DNA from: Norana najaformis
Taxonomy: Eukaryota; Annelida; Clitellata; Crassiclitellata; Hormogastridae
DNA: 64,000 bases
Assembly (NCBI GenBank): GCA_964023275.1
Contig: OZ029916.1
Span: 18,796,686 to 18,860,685, forward strand
Direction: 5' to 3'
The notes below the pieces were generated by a model that saw only the letters and a list, made by a program, of their open reading frames with translations, was not told the origin of the DNA and made no database searches. Of this stretch, positions 1 through 12,521 are shown one piece after another. Within the stretch, counting starts at the first letter, position 1; each line of letters opens with the position of its first letter. The translations under genes were made by a program, and so were the position numbers.

Positions 1-1
1 A

Positions 2-80
<79 letters not shown>

Positions 81-110
81 GAGCAGCAGCATCAACAGCA
101 GCAGTAATAT
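1..110. repeat. (TAA)n/(TAG)n microsatellite
   Basis: A run of TAA triplets changes to TAG triplets and then decays into GCAGCAACAG-like triplets. The window edge cuts it, so its full length is unknown. Confidence 0.95.
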
Positions 111-1214
111 TACAACTGTTATTAGCCCATTCGTCTTTGGAAGCTTTCACTAGACAGGAAATCTCCTAATAGGAAAATTAGTAATTAATCCAGAACAAAC
201 AAAGAACTGCAAAAAGCTTTATATGAAGCTTAATTACGTGGTATCACTGGCCAATACTTAATTGAATAAATTGACTGGTTTGGAAGGGACTGAACCAAAA
301 TTTAATTCCTTATTACGCAAGGCTGCAGTCGCCACCAGTTACCAAATGGTAATTTTTTGATTTGTCAAAGGCAATGCTGTTAGACACCTTAAAAAAGATT
401 AGGTCTTTGTTTAACGCTCAAATGTCACCAATACGTTCAATGGTTGTCTAACAAAACTAACCAGCTGCAAAGGTGAGGTAAAGCCAGCAATCCTGGCAGC
501 CACAAGATGTCTTTAAACACTGAATACTTCTAATGATTATTTAAATCCATAATTGCGGCGCACACGCACGCACACACACACACACAATCGTCAAAACTGC
601 ACTGTTAAAATGCATTTGGAAGGTTTCTATCTGGCAAAATGTAGGCTATTCATAACTTCTGTTTAATTGCTGGATGTGTTCTGGAACTCAGAAATTCATC
701 AGATTTTGTAATGGTAATGTTTAGGAACTTCAAGAAGAAACGTTTAAATTAAAGTAGGCTAATTTGAAACTAAAGAGCACTTTGTTAGGTTAAATGCGCT
801 GAGGAACTTAATTGCACTGGCAGTCATGAGATGTCGTAAAACAATGGAAACTAACAGAGCGTAATTTATAGAGTTAAACTAAGTTTATGATGACCTTAAT
901 GATATTTTCGTTATAACATTGATGATTTTGTGCTGTAAATTTCGCGCAGTTCGTAATGCTAACGACAAATGGTTTGTGTTGAACAAAAGGTCTAGCACAC
1001 CGTACAAAAGCTCAAGAAGATGAAAGTGAAACAAAATGTTGGAGAAGGAATTGTAATCAAATATTAATATGGCAGAATTCTGCATGACTCTGTCGGTGTC
1101 AGCAGCCACTGGAAAGACTACGTGGAAAATTTATAGATGAGTAAAAACGCAGGCATGATGGCCTTGACGAGTACCCCATGATACCATGGAATATATGGGA
1201 CCGGATATAGTGAA
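111..1214. other. Non-coding stretch without a recognisable gene
   Basis: AT-rich unique-looking sequence. The only structure I see is a short CA dinucleotide run at about 557-586. The two minus-strand open frames here have no recognisable domain and no exon-like edges. Confidence 0.5.
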
Positions 1215-1925
1215 GGAGAAGGTGTTGGCAGTTATAAATGAATGAAACAGAACAAAGCTGAAGGAATTGACGATAGACTGGCTGAGATGCCTGAGAATCT
1301 GTCAGAAAAGCCAATGGCGGATTTAGTAAGGCTGTGCCAGGAAATTCACAGAAACAGGAGTATTGTAGGAAGACTGTCCATAATGTCAGGTATATTAGGT
1401 CCATAGACTCCATAGCTAGCCCACGTTGCGACACTTGTTGCAACTGAACTCCAGCTATGGACGAAATGTGGGCCAAGAAAAGTGGCTGTCATGGAAGCCT
1501 ATCATGGAAGACTCTGACTGCTGGCTATCTGGATTTAAGTAAGAAAAGAGGCTAAATGCAGCAGCTTGCAAGAACCATCTTACTATCAGCCTTCCCTCTC
1601 ACGATTGTACTATGAATCTTTGGAAAGACGATAAAGGCCAAGGCAGAAGCAGTTGAGCTTTAAGGTGATAACGAATCTGTATCCAGGAAATTAAGAAAGA
1701 TGAACCGATGATGCCACTGGACAATAGAGGCTGATGAAAGAGAGATGCATGGCCAAGACATTTATCTATGTTTTATAAACTAAGAGAAGGCATTTGACAG
1801 AGCGGACTGGAGAAAGCTGATGCATGCGCTCAGACGGCTGGGAGTGGATTGGAAGGATAGAGGGCTCTAATACATGTGATTGTGAGGCTGGAGAATTCAG
1901 ACATCAGCCTTCGGGATGAACAAAA
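1215..1925 (+). mobile_element. Degenerate LINE reverse-transcriptase remnant
   Basis: Fragments of a non-LTR retrotransposon reverse transcriptase can be read on the plus strand in shifting frames. Around 1235-1275 the translation resembles the pre-catalytic 'lysine-rich, KAEGID' block. Around 1300-1345 there is a 'DLVRLCQEIH' block. Around 1767-1860 there is 'EKAFDRADWRKLMHALRR' followed by LGVDWKDR, the fingers/palm region of endonuclease-type LINEs. A frameshift lies near 1246 and in-frame stops near 1777 and 1867, so it cannot make protein. The order of the blocks is that of an intact element, but sequence between them is lost. It is not the same LINE type as the L2-like copies farther right. 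Confidence 0.7.
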
Positions 1926-2364
1926 ACAAACTAGCTAGCGGCCGATTTCGTTTATGAATAGCATAAGTGACGTAAAGACGAGACTACAGAGGACGACCGA
2001 GAACTCAACTGTTGGACTTATGGATGATGGTAACGAAGCTGGATTGGGCTACAGAGAACAAAAGGACAATCACCATAGAACTTAGACGCATGGGTTCTGG
2101 ACCTGCCTAAGGACAGAGAACCCAATAAACCCTCATAATTTAAGCCTATTAGTTATAAATCCAGTGCTATCTCTGACAGACTCGTGGATTGGGCTCTCGT
2201 TGGGCCCATAGCTATCCATCAGTTGCCCTCAATGGCATATTGTACGTTAGCTACAGGCCCAATAAGCGTAGCTCTCTGGAATAAATTCAACGTTATGATT
2301 TGGTTTGTAGGTTAAGCCTTCGGCGCAAAAATGGCAAGAGAAGAAGACTTTTATGCGCATATAG

Positions 2365-2527
2365 CCAATGGCGGATTTAGCTATAGGCGTGGGGATTAGC
2401 CCCCGTACCCCTCTTGGTTATATGCCGGCGCCCATCAGACCAGACCCCTTCCTGATGGACTGCCAGAATGTGGCGCTCCTCTGGAACTGCTCTTGCCCCC
2501 ACGCAAACATTCTTGGAACCGTCACTG
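2365..2527. mobile_element. hAT-type MITE, copy 1 (diverged)
   Basis: This 163-bp segment aligns along its length with the copy at 27079-27244; both contain GGATTTAGCTAT, CTTGGTTATATGCCG and a GACTGCCA-AAT-TGGCGC block. Its ends (CAATGGCGGAT and CCGTCACTG) are mutated versions of the CAGTGGCGGAT...ATCCGCCACTG inverted ends of copy 2. Flanking octamers at 2357-2364 and 2528-2535 match at six of eight bases, which fits an old hAT 8-bp target duplication. It encodes no transposase. Confidence 0.65.
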
Positions 2528-2535
2528 CACATAGT

Positions 2536-5439
2536 GGGTCTACATTTATTCAAACGATAATTTAAGGTAAAGACATACATGTTAATTTAAGCTTGTTATC
2601 CTGATTAAGCTCTTTTATCATTAAAATATATTGAGTTTTACATTATATTACTGATTTGGACAGGTTTTCGTTCTTTAGTGAGCATAACCAACTTTGATTC
2701 CCCAGATGGCAGCAGCATTCCTACACTAGCATGCATAAACAACTGCGTGCGATAACGAGAACGCGCAATAATACATGATGCACAAGGGCGGGTGTACACT
2801 GGTCACATAAGGTTACCGGCACGTCATGTAATCATTGACTTTTCCTCACGACAAATTTGAATACAGTAATTTTATATGTACATTTGACATAGAACTGTAC
2901 GAAAACAAAACTGGTTCGAGGTAGTTTTTTTGTTAATCTTGCAGCTTTTCTGGAGACTGAGGTGAAAGGACTTCCCGGTTTTGCGAAGGGACCATAATCG
3001 GTCAGCGCTGGTAAAGGATCTCTAATTAATTGTGGTCGTGCACGTCTCACTTACTAGTGTCCTCTATAGTCCTTTAAATTCAGTCAAGGATCTCACACCA
3101 AAATAAATCATTGAATAATATGAGCAGTGATGATGCCATGCACAACCGCTGTAGAAAACGTTGATACTCGTATGCTATATATATATACACACGCCTACAT
3201 GCACACATACATTAAAACACTCGTGCTATCGTATTTAGTTATAACACTCAGTTTGAGGTTATCTTGAATCATAAGATTACGTCCATTGATCTATATTTAG
3301 GTACTATGGAAGAGATCAATGATTGCATCGATGCTCACTTCTGGATGATGCGTAGTTGATTCGCATGCATTATACGGAGCATATCCGGTAATTTTAGATA
3401 AATGCTTTACAATACGTAATTCAAAAACTTTGTATTTATCTTTAATTTTAAAACAAACTTCTTAAATGTAGTTGCAAGAGAAAGATAGAGATAAACGTGC
3501 ATGCTTTAAGGAACTAAATTTCGTGTCGGAGCGATTTCTTCTAGGCATGCGCTGTTCTACAGGCGACTGATGTAAAAGCAGATGGCGTGTGCATAGTTTT
3601 GTAATTGATTGGTAATGAAATTAGCAGAATTGTTCTGATTATTATTTTTAATTTCTTAATGGCTATTGTCGTAAATGACTTGTCCGTCCACGGCACATTG
3701 CGCTATCTTCACAGGCGACTGACTGGTTTGCTTCTGATGTCGCAACGAGCAACTGCAAATGACGATGTTAAATCGACGATGATGACAAGCGATTTGGTGA
3801 CAACGATGATGATGATGACGACAACGATAATAATAATAATAATAAATTGGTGACAGTGGTGACTGGAACGATGCCGTAATACCGATGTTATATCTTGATA
3901 TAATTTGCTTTACGCATGAACTAAAGTTAAATCTGTGATGATGCTGATTGATAATGGTCGTGGTAGTGATGATGGGTAGCACTGGGTCGTTTTGACCGAT
4001 AGCAGAAAAAACTGAGAAAAAACTGAACACCGATACTGACTTAAAACCGATAGCTACCCAGCTCTAGTGGTTATGATGGATTCATTATTGTCGTTATTGT
4101 AGCTGCTGTTGATTTTGCCTCTACTATAGTTATTGTTATTACAAAAGTGCCTGCATAAATTTTAATTGACTGTGTAATCTGGAAGAATTATAGTGATGAT
4201 GATAATGATGATGATGATGACAAGTCTGTTACTGTAATATGTGTGATGCAGAAGTCACACTGTCACTTAGGACTTATTAATCATATCAGATTACAATTTA
4301 CATAAAGTCACTTGCTACTTGCAAGAATTCAGATGCACAATCCCAAGACAGCCATGTGCTATGGGCCAATAATGCACTCGCATTGTGCAACTGGTGAAAA
4401 CTATTGGCCAACTATAGGCCCAGCTTGGGCCAACAAAATGGTTGTCAGGATTCACTTTTTCAGCAACTTCTGTGGAAAGAAGTTCAGCCAAACGGAGAAA
4501 TTGTGATGTAGTGTGTATTTTTGTGGGCCAAATCCAGAAACAGGTCACTGCTTTTACCTTGTTGGTGGTCAAAGTAAAAGGATGTATCTGCTATAAGGAT
4601 CTTGACTTCACAAGAGATTGCTATAAACATCATTTGGTCTGAAACTATGTGGCATTGTATTATCAACTACAGGAGAAATATGGAAAAGGAGATGGCTGTT
4701 TATTCAGGCAGAAACTTTATTTCTGTGATAGGCCAAGATCACTGAAGTTCGACACATACCTGGAGCCACTGAGGTGACTGCTTTGTGAATGTGAAAGATG
4801 ACGTCTTCTTTACCATTTTGTTACTTATTCTTATGAACATCTCTGAAGAGAAGAGAGTTTTTCTTTTGCAAATATGTTTGACCGAAAAAAGACAAGGTCA
4901 CAGGGCCAAGAAGGTCACTGCTCCTATCTTGTTGGCGGCCGAAGTAAAGGGTGTAAGTTTCTGCTATAATACTGTCAATAGTATAATACTTCCTTTAAAA
5001 AGTATAATAACAAGAGCAACAACTACACAAGCAATTGCAGCTGATGTTATTGGTCTCCATAATATTTTTTTCTTTAGGATCTACATTTATCTTGGCACAA
5101 GACAGTTATATAAGCTATAGCTAAAACAAATATCGGTTGACTTTATAACTGTTGTCCAAGTTTCCTGAAATGGTTTTCAAGTAGTTCCAGTTCAGGGTCT
5201 TCCAAAGTGAAACTGGCTTCTGTACTCTGCTTGTGATGGAAACATTGATTTTATTCTGTCCCACAGAGTTGCTTATAATAAATATGGTAATTCTGATAAT
5301 GCAACTTACAATGATGAATAATAACAAATGGTGTAAAAGTTATAACTAACTGTTGATGCTTGTATTTTCTTCTTATTTAAGGATCTTAACTGGGAGATGA
5401 TTTTATGGTCATTTTTAAAAACTTTGTTTTTATTTTTAG
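2536..5439. other. stx7-like: Upstream flank or first intron of the syntaxin gene; no exon identified
   Basis: No recognisable protein-coding segment. It holds GAT/AAT-type triplet runs (about 3775-3846 and 4194-4222) and two diverged direct repeats, about 4515-4610 and 4885-4970, that share a GGTCACTGCT...CTTGTTGG block some 365 bp apart. The start-codon exon of the syntaxin gene should lie here or left of the window, and must end after the first base of a codon. I searched for an ATG segment with a good donor in that phase and found none I trust. Confidence 0.5.
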
Positions 5440-8400
5440 CAAATGATGTGTCATACGAATTCACAAAATTATCTCAGGCCGTTGAGACTAATATTCACAA
5501 GATTAGCGAAAATGGTAAAGAGCTGGTGTATGTTTTGACTGAAAGTACAGTTCTAAGTTGTTTCTGTAAATTCTCAACACATGTATGAATTTTATCCCAT
5601 AATTCTATAAATAAAGTCTTCTACTGTATGTTATATGCCAGCAGTTGCTAAGTTGGTGGCAAGGTTTCAAGACTTCCATACAAATATTACAATACAATAC
5701 AACTATAATTTAATAATGCCTTCCTTACAAAGTTCAGAAGTGCACATTGAAGCTGGGAAACAGGAAGCATTAAAAGCATAAACAGGCTGGAAGAAGTAAG
5801 TTTTCAGCTTGGAGCAGAAATAAGTGTGGTTCCTTCTTTGAAACAATTATTTGGTTTTTGCTTTAGTGTACTGTAAGTGACTAATCAATTAAATTAATTT
5901 TCTTACGTTTGTTTTAGTACTGCAAATGAATCGAGTGATTGATGAAATCAGTCAGTCATCAGATGATCCAGAACGAAGAGACCAACTGTGAGTTGAACTC
6001 AGATTGCTTAGAACAGCTGCTGTCACGTGTGGTGTGAAAATTCTTCATTGGCTTTTTTGATTGGTAGCTTTGTGCGTTTGGTATGATGCTGGCAGACACG
6101 GTGAAGCAACGTGGAGTGCCGGTGACTGTCTACGCAGGGCTAGACCATATTGGCCAGATCACTTGCCATACATTTGGGTTATTGTGTGAGTGTCCTGTTG
6201 TGGAATTGCTGTAGTCAGGTTTGTACTTCAGCCAGAGGAATTTGGGACTATATGTGCTTTGCAATGCCTCTAAGGAGTTCTGTGTAGCCATGCATCCAAG
6301 TGTGTTATATTATTACCTTTAAAATGTACAGGTAATAGTTAGTCCTTGCGATTTGGACCATTTGGAAGCAGGGCTAAATTTCTTGCATCATGAGCTGGTC
6401 ATGATTTATAAGGGAAAGAAGGGAAATTTTCCCTTCACTGGTTCAGGCGATTCCCCTCTGAGATAAAATCTTTTCACTTGCAATTGTTAGTCTCCTGCCC
6501 AGAAGTCTTCCACTTACAGCTGCCAACCACAAACGAGGTGCTGATTACTTATTAGCCAGGAGGCAGTACTACAACCATGTGTTAACTCGCATAGAATTAA
6601 GGTTAGCAAGTGTGGTACATGAATTAGTTCTAATTGTGAACACACTTCTTTGTCATCTTTTTGTTGTTTACTGGTATTGGGTGTATCACATACTCGCAGA
6701 AGGAAACGGACAATAGATGGCACTTTGGCTTGTACACACTGAACAAACTTACTGTAAGTTGCACTTTTTTAGATCAGTTAGACATATGTCAAAACCTTTG
6801 AGTGGTTCTTAAAAGGTGCTATACAGGTAACAGATACATAAATGCACACATACTTACTTATGTGCATACATAAATACATATACAGAGATAGTCTTCAAAA
6901 ACATTTAAGGTGATGAATGTAACAAGATCAATCTGAAGCTGAACAACCAGTTTTTTCTTTGTTCATTCTTTTATTTGTACCTTTCTTCCTGGTTTTTTCT
7001 TTTTCTTGTTTCTTTACTGCTCCTTTTCCTGCATATCGTCTTGTAATTGTGCATTGGTGATGTGTATGTGCCACATTCTTAGTTTGCAGTGTTCTGTAGG
7101 CACAAGTTGCAACACTTTACAAATCAGCTGGCAAAGGACACGAGCAGTCTGCTGAAAGGCTTGGCCGATCTCCCACCTTCCCTGTCAAAGTCTGATCAGG
7201 TCAGTGAGATATGTTGTCTCTGTGCTAAACATGCTGCAGCATCTGTGACTTTGGAGTGGAAAATTGAAGAAAAATGTTGTATAAATGATGCATTTATGCA
7301 GCACATTTTAAAGAAACTCTTTGAGATGCAAAAACATAACTAGCTGTTGCTTAAGGTAGGCTGAAAATGTTTCTTGATCTCTTTCTTGTGGCTTAGTCTG
7401 TGTTTTCAGTGGATGATTGTGCCAGAAAGATGGTCACAGGAAGGCAGGATGTATGGTACTTGCGTGATGCATGACTAGCAAGTTCCCACTGCATGCAGAA
7501 CACATCTGAAGTAGCTTCATCAACATATTTAACAATATCTTGTTGATATTTTGTCTCTTTGTTATTGCCTTAATCAGTTTTGTGATACTGTCATGGTTCT
7601 TGTCATGATTAATGTATGTATATAACTAAATATATTTGTGGCCCCTTGTAAGAATCTTTATCCTAAATGTTGTAGTTTGTTGTGAACAACAATAGTCTCG
7701 TCCACATGTGAAAGGTAATCAAATAGTTGCAAAAGTCACCGTTGGCACAGAACTTAACCAACCATCCCTTCCAGGAAAGCCAGTTGACATGATGCTTAGA
7801 GTTATTGTTCTGTGCTTAGTTCAGGATGGAGAACTGTGAGATGGAATGAAACTGTTGCAGCAGACTTGTTGACTAATGCTTTAGTACAATAATTAGTTAT
7901 AATGACTGTATCGAAGGCTTTTAGTAGATCGTGATGCATTTGGAGATCCCTCATGCCGCCATGTCTCTGCTGAATGGGGATTTGTCACCAAGCAGTGAAG
8001 ACCCCTCTGTATGTGATGATGTTGATGCCACTGCAGACTTACAAAGACCATGACTTACCAATGTTACCATTACATTACTAAATCCATGATATCCTGGTCG
8101 CAGGTTGCATATGTAGTCAAGGCTCTTCTTCGTTCAAACTGAAACAAGTCAGCCTAGTTGCAGCATAGGTATCAGAATCTATGTCATAGGACGGCTTTTG
8201 CTGTCCCACTTTTCAGTCCAATTTGTTAAAAAAAATTCATAGTCACGTGTGACTAAACGAAGCAACTAGGTCTATTCAGTATCATGGTTATTGCCATGAT
8301 CAGTGTCATGTTAATTGGATATTGTGTTTATAGGAATGATTATTTTGTTTATTTGTGCAATTGTCATTGTTGCAATTGACATTGTCGTCATGTTCAATGT

Positions 8401-11400
8401 GATGGTTATTGACATTACGGGTTTTGAAATGGCTCTTGCCAGTATCATTACCGTGACTGCCACCATGACAATGAAATCCTATATGTTACTCAAACTGTCT
8501 TTTTTGTTGTTTTTTTATGTATTGCTGCTTTGAGGTGTTTTATGAAATTTCCTATTATTAAGAACAGAGGCTGTTTCATGAGGCACTGTATAAAGTGTTT
8601 ACTTATGTGCATATAAAGAACTGTTCTATATTTGATCTTTTACAAAGTATGTCCAGCTAGTTTAAAAAGTGCAGTATGTCAAGCGTTACAACAGGCTGTC
8701 TTCTAAGTTCAGCAATGGTTCTTTCTGTTCTGTTTTAGCGTCACTGTAAACTCCACCGTGAGCGTCTTATGAATGAGTTTGCCTCAGCATTGAACAATTT
8801 CCAGCTGGCACAGCGCAGACAGAAGGACATGGAACATGAAAGCATCTTCAAAGCACGATCACATTTGGCAGTATGTTTTTCTACAAGAAATTATTCGAAT
8901 TATGTCAGTTTTTAGTTACTTGTTACAGAAAATTCTGGAAGTATTTCCAGCTCCATTTGCAAAAGTTTAGGAGTTTCTTTAGCAGAATTAAAGCAGTCTT
9001 CACTGTGAAATCCTTCAGATAATTAAGGAAAACCCTTAACTTTCACAGCTTCATTTGTTTGTTTTCAGGATCCGTTTATAGATGATGGGGAGGAAGGCCA
9101 ACTGGTTGTCCTCGACAGGTCGATATGATCTTTAAGATTTACATCTGTACTTTACAACTGAGACCCTGAATCTGTTTGACAGTCATTTAAAATTCATTAA
9201 GTAGCAATCAGAGTGTTGCCCCATGAAGCTGTTTCATTGGGCTTACAATTTGGCCCATTTTTCTGGTAGACATTTATTTTAGTCCTGGTGAAAAGGTGGA
9301 AGCTGAGTTACATGTGGTGTTTCTGAAATTATTAATTGCTTGATTAAATAAATAAATTACTGCAGTATTTTGTTAATTGATAGGCTTGTTGGTCTAGGTG
9401 GCTGTTGATAACACTTTAAACATAGCATTAGCTTTCACGATATGAATGGTATTGATGAAAGTGTCTTATCTTGATTTGATTCTGTTGATTGCACTGTTGA
9501 TTGCACTGTTGACTTTTGATTGTTGTTTTCTTCTAGTCCTCTGGATCAGAAGGTGCTTTTAGAAGATGAAGGAGATGTAGAACTGCTGAAGGAATATGAA
9601 CAAGCCATCAATCAGTTGGAGGTCTCAAAACTGTTCTGATTTTCATTTGCATACAGGGCTCATTACTTGATTTTCTTTATTATAGCCTACATAATGTTAA
9701 AGTCATTAATAAAAAATTTCATTAGTAAGCAAACAGTGCTGAGATAACAAGAAGAGTCGTCACTGGTGGTCTTCTGCAGACACTGAGAACCCAACTGATG
9801 GATTCTCATTTATAGTTGACAGTTGACATCATGTTCAGAGTCCCTGGTCTGCGTTATGTTGACGGTAGATGATGGTAGATGAAGTCCACAACATTGCATG
9901 GATTCTGTACTATAAGTTTATTAAGAGTTTTTGATATTTTTTATTATGTAAATTGTTCATAATTTCTAATCTCCTAGTTCCTAACTTTTTAAAAGAAGTT
10001 TGCTATATCTGCTTTTTGATAGATGCTGTAAATTCTGCTATTTAAAGATGTTCCTCATTCCTGATTTTTAGTCAGACATTATGGACGTCAATGAAATCTT
10101 CAAAGACTTGGGTCGAATGGTGCATGAACAGAGTGAGCTAATAGGTATGGCATGATCATAAGGTGAACAGACAATTCAGATGAAAACATTTCTTTGAGCT
10201 GATAGGTAAGATTGTAAGTAGAAAGACTTAAATTGTAATCACAGATTTGTTTAGTGCCTCTTGAAGAGAGACGTATGAGAGGTGCATCCAACATAACAAC
10301 ACAATACTAAGGTCAAGGAAAATGGTTTTCAAGTGATTACGGAAGAGGCCAAGAATATATTAAGGAGCTCCTGGTGTAGGTTGCTAGGCATGTGTTCCAG
10401 AAAGTTGTATTCCAGACAGGAATCAGACGAATCACAGTGACATTTCTATGCTGAACTGAAAGATGATTTTCAAAAAGCACTTTTGTAAGCTTGAGTTTTC
10501 TTTGGTCTTTGTTATAAGTATTGGCAGATCTGACAACACACTTAGTCCAAGCCGTAGTTTTGTAGAATGTTTTAAAATATTGTGTTGCTAATGATTCAGT
10601 CATTATGGTGCCAGAATCACTTTAGCTCTCTAGTTGCCAGAGTAACATAATGTGCAGCTGATCATTGTAGGTATAATTGGGACCTTTGTAAGCTTGAGTT
10701 TTCTTTGGTCTTTGTTATAAGTATTGGCAGATCTGACAACACACTTAGTCCAAGCCGTAGTTTTGTAGAATGTTTTAAAATATTGTGTTGCTAATGATTC
10801 AGTCATTATGGTGCCAGAATCACTTTAGCTCTCTAGTTGCCAGAGTAACATAATGTGCAGCTGATCATTGTAGGTATAATTGGGACCTGAGAAATGCAGT
10901 TTATACTGATATCTTTGCTTTGGTGATTAATATCACTGTAGGTTATTTGATTTAGAGAAGTTTCAGGTGGTTATTACTGCTTTTGACTGTCCTTGTAGCT
11001 GTTGAGATCTGCAGGGTATTTGATTTGATGACTATTGCATTTGGAAATAACAGTGTGCAGCTTTTGTTTAAGAAGTGAAGATTAGTTCAATTTATGTATG
11101 CATAGGGACCATGGTTTCTGTTGTAGGTGTTCTGCTCTTGCTAAACAAAGCCTATTATATGCAGTTGTTTATTGTTTTTGTTGATGTGTAGCTCTGCTAT
11201 GGAATTAGCACACAGAACTCGTTAACAAGCAGTAGACAGAATTGCAGTGTTCTGCTAAAGATGTTCTCGCTCAGTTGCGTTAATTTGTCCATAAAGGTTG
11301 TCCACAGAAAATTACCAATTTTGGAGGCCTTAACACCTTCCGTGGTTTCTGTAGTGGTCTGTGTTCTGCGTTTGTTAAACAAAGTCTGTTATATGCAGTT

Positions 11401-12521
11401 CTTATTTTATTTTTATAGCACCTGTGTAAGAGAAACTAATCAGAGCCGCTCTCTTTGCTAGCCTAAAAGATGTTAAAGTTCACTAAGAACAAAGAGTTCA
11501 TCAGTAAGCAGGCAGTGCTCAAATTGTTGTTCTGTCTATGTACTGCAGACAGCATAGAGGCAAACATTGAGGCTTCATCTGTTGATGTTGCATATGCCAC
11601 AGACCACTTGCAGCAGGCACACAGACATCAGGTAAGATGTGATATGATTCTAACCTTGGCTGTTATTTGTGATAGAATTGAAATTTGGTCAGTGTCGAAG
11701 CTTTTGTGTCTTCCTCCGTCATAGAGCTTTGTGACAACTGGATTTGAGTTGTTTCTTTATGTGTGCAAGAGCCTGCTGTTGGAAGCTCTTACTGCTATTG
11801 GAGCATTATTAACTTGAAAATGAACTTTTATTCTTAGTATCTTTCAGGTCAGTGAGGAGTGCCTTTGAGAGGTTCTTAAAAGGTGCTTTGTAAATATCCA
11901 AATATATACTGTATATATACATGCATGCATGCAATGAACATTAATGGATTTGAGTTTATCTCAGAATTGAGTTGTTGTCCCAGTGTATTTCTAGTGACCC
12001 ACACGATACAATCTGTCCTTTTCAGCTCCTTTCAGTTTGTTTGCAGCGTTACAATGCATGTGTTCAGGGGCACATTTTCAAACCTACTGTGGGACAAGGA
12101 AAGGTAGTTGATATATGTGCTAATTTCTTATTCCTGAGAACCATGTGCCTTGGATAGAAATAATAATATTAATAGCCGTACCAGACGTCATTATTACTAA
12201 TCTCTGGAAAAAAAATTTTCACTCCTGAGGGATCTTATATACAGCGTTACAGAATGCAGCATTGCACTGCTGTTGCTTTCTGCTGTTGCTTTCACCATTT
12301 GCCAGACTTTGATGAGAAAGAGGCAGTTCTGATGACATATATTCATCTCTGAACGTTTTTTAATTCTGAAGGAAACTTGGGTAAAAAAATTAGAATAATG
12401 TCGGATGTTTGGTTGTTTGTTTCAGTCTCATTCACGAAGGCGGTTGTGCATGATGGTCTTTGTGTTGCTGGTAGTTGCTGCATTCCTGATTCTGATAATT
12501 TTTCTGGCAATAAAACAGTAA
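5440..12521 (+). CDS. stx7-like: Syntaxin-7/12-like endosomal Qa-SNARE, nine exons, 5' partial
   Basis: Qa-SNARE, expected to drive fusion of endosomes and lysosomes, anchored by a C-terminal membrane helix. Exons: 5440-5514, 5918-5987, 7100-7199, 8739-8870, 9069-9118, 9537-9621, 10072-10144, 11549-11631, 12426-12521. All introns are GT-AG and all phases agree, giving 253 residues plus a missing N-terminus; vertebrate syntaxin-7 and -12 have about 260-275. The first four exons encode the three-helix Habc domain (FTKLSQAVETNIHKI near the start, FTNQLAKDTSSLLKG in exon 3). Exons 6-8 encode the SNARE motif, with SDIMDVNEIFKDLGRMVHEQ in exon 7; the HEQ glutamine is the zero-layer residue. The last exon encodes a basic SHSRRR stretch, a membrane helix of about 22 residues and a short tail ending AIKQ before TAA. 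Several donors are weak (9119 GTCGAT, 9622 GTCTCA). The exact paralogue (7, 12 or an invertebrate pre-duplication form) is inferred. Confidence 0.93.
6740..6840 (+). repeat. Dispersed repeat in syntaxin intron 2
   Basis: The blocks TTTAGATCAGTTAGACA and GGTTCTTAAAAGGTGCT recur in related form at about 20780-20850, and the second block alone at about 11868-11887. A run of short CATA-like units follows, as it does at the 20.8-kb copy. This looks like the 3' end of one retroposon family with a simple-repeat tail. Confidence 0.5.
10482..10888 (+). repeat. Perfect 203-bp tandem duplication in syntaxin intron 7
   Basis: Two adjacent copies, about 10482-10684 and 10685-10887, have a period of 203 bp (GTAAGCTTGAG begins at 10485 and again at 10688). 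Read base by base, I find no difference between them. Both lie within the intron between the two main SNARE-motif exons and leave the splice sites untouched. The identity means a very recent duplication or an assembly artefact. Confidence 0.92.
11110..11425 (+). repeat. Diverged tandem repeat containing a dispersed element, syntaxin intron 7
   Basis: A block with CTAAACAAAGCC and TTATATGCAGTT at about 11112-11175 returns at about 11340-11405. Between them, 11205-11335 contains TTAGCACACAGAACTCGTTAA, cut here to its key words, and GATGTTCTCGCTCAGTTG, which also occur at 16015-16150. The middle part is therefore a dispersed repeat. Confidence 0.65.

Noticed and set aside
5397-5439. ATG at 5397 as the syntaxin start
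   Set aside because: The sequence to 5439 is a typical T-rich intron end with a TTTTTAG acceptor, and the encoded hydrophobic leader does not fit a syntaxin N-terminus.
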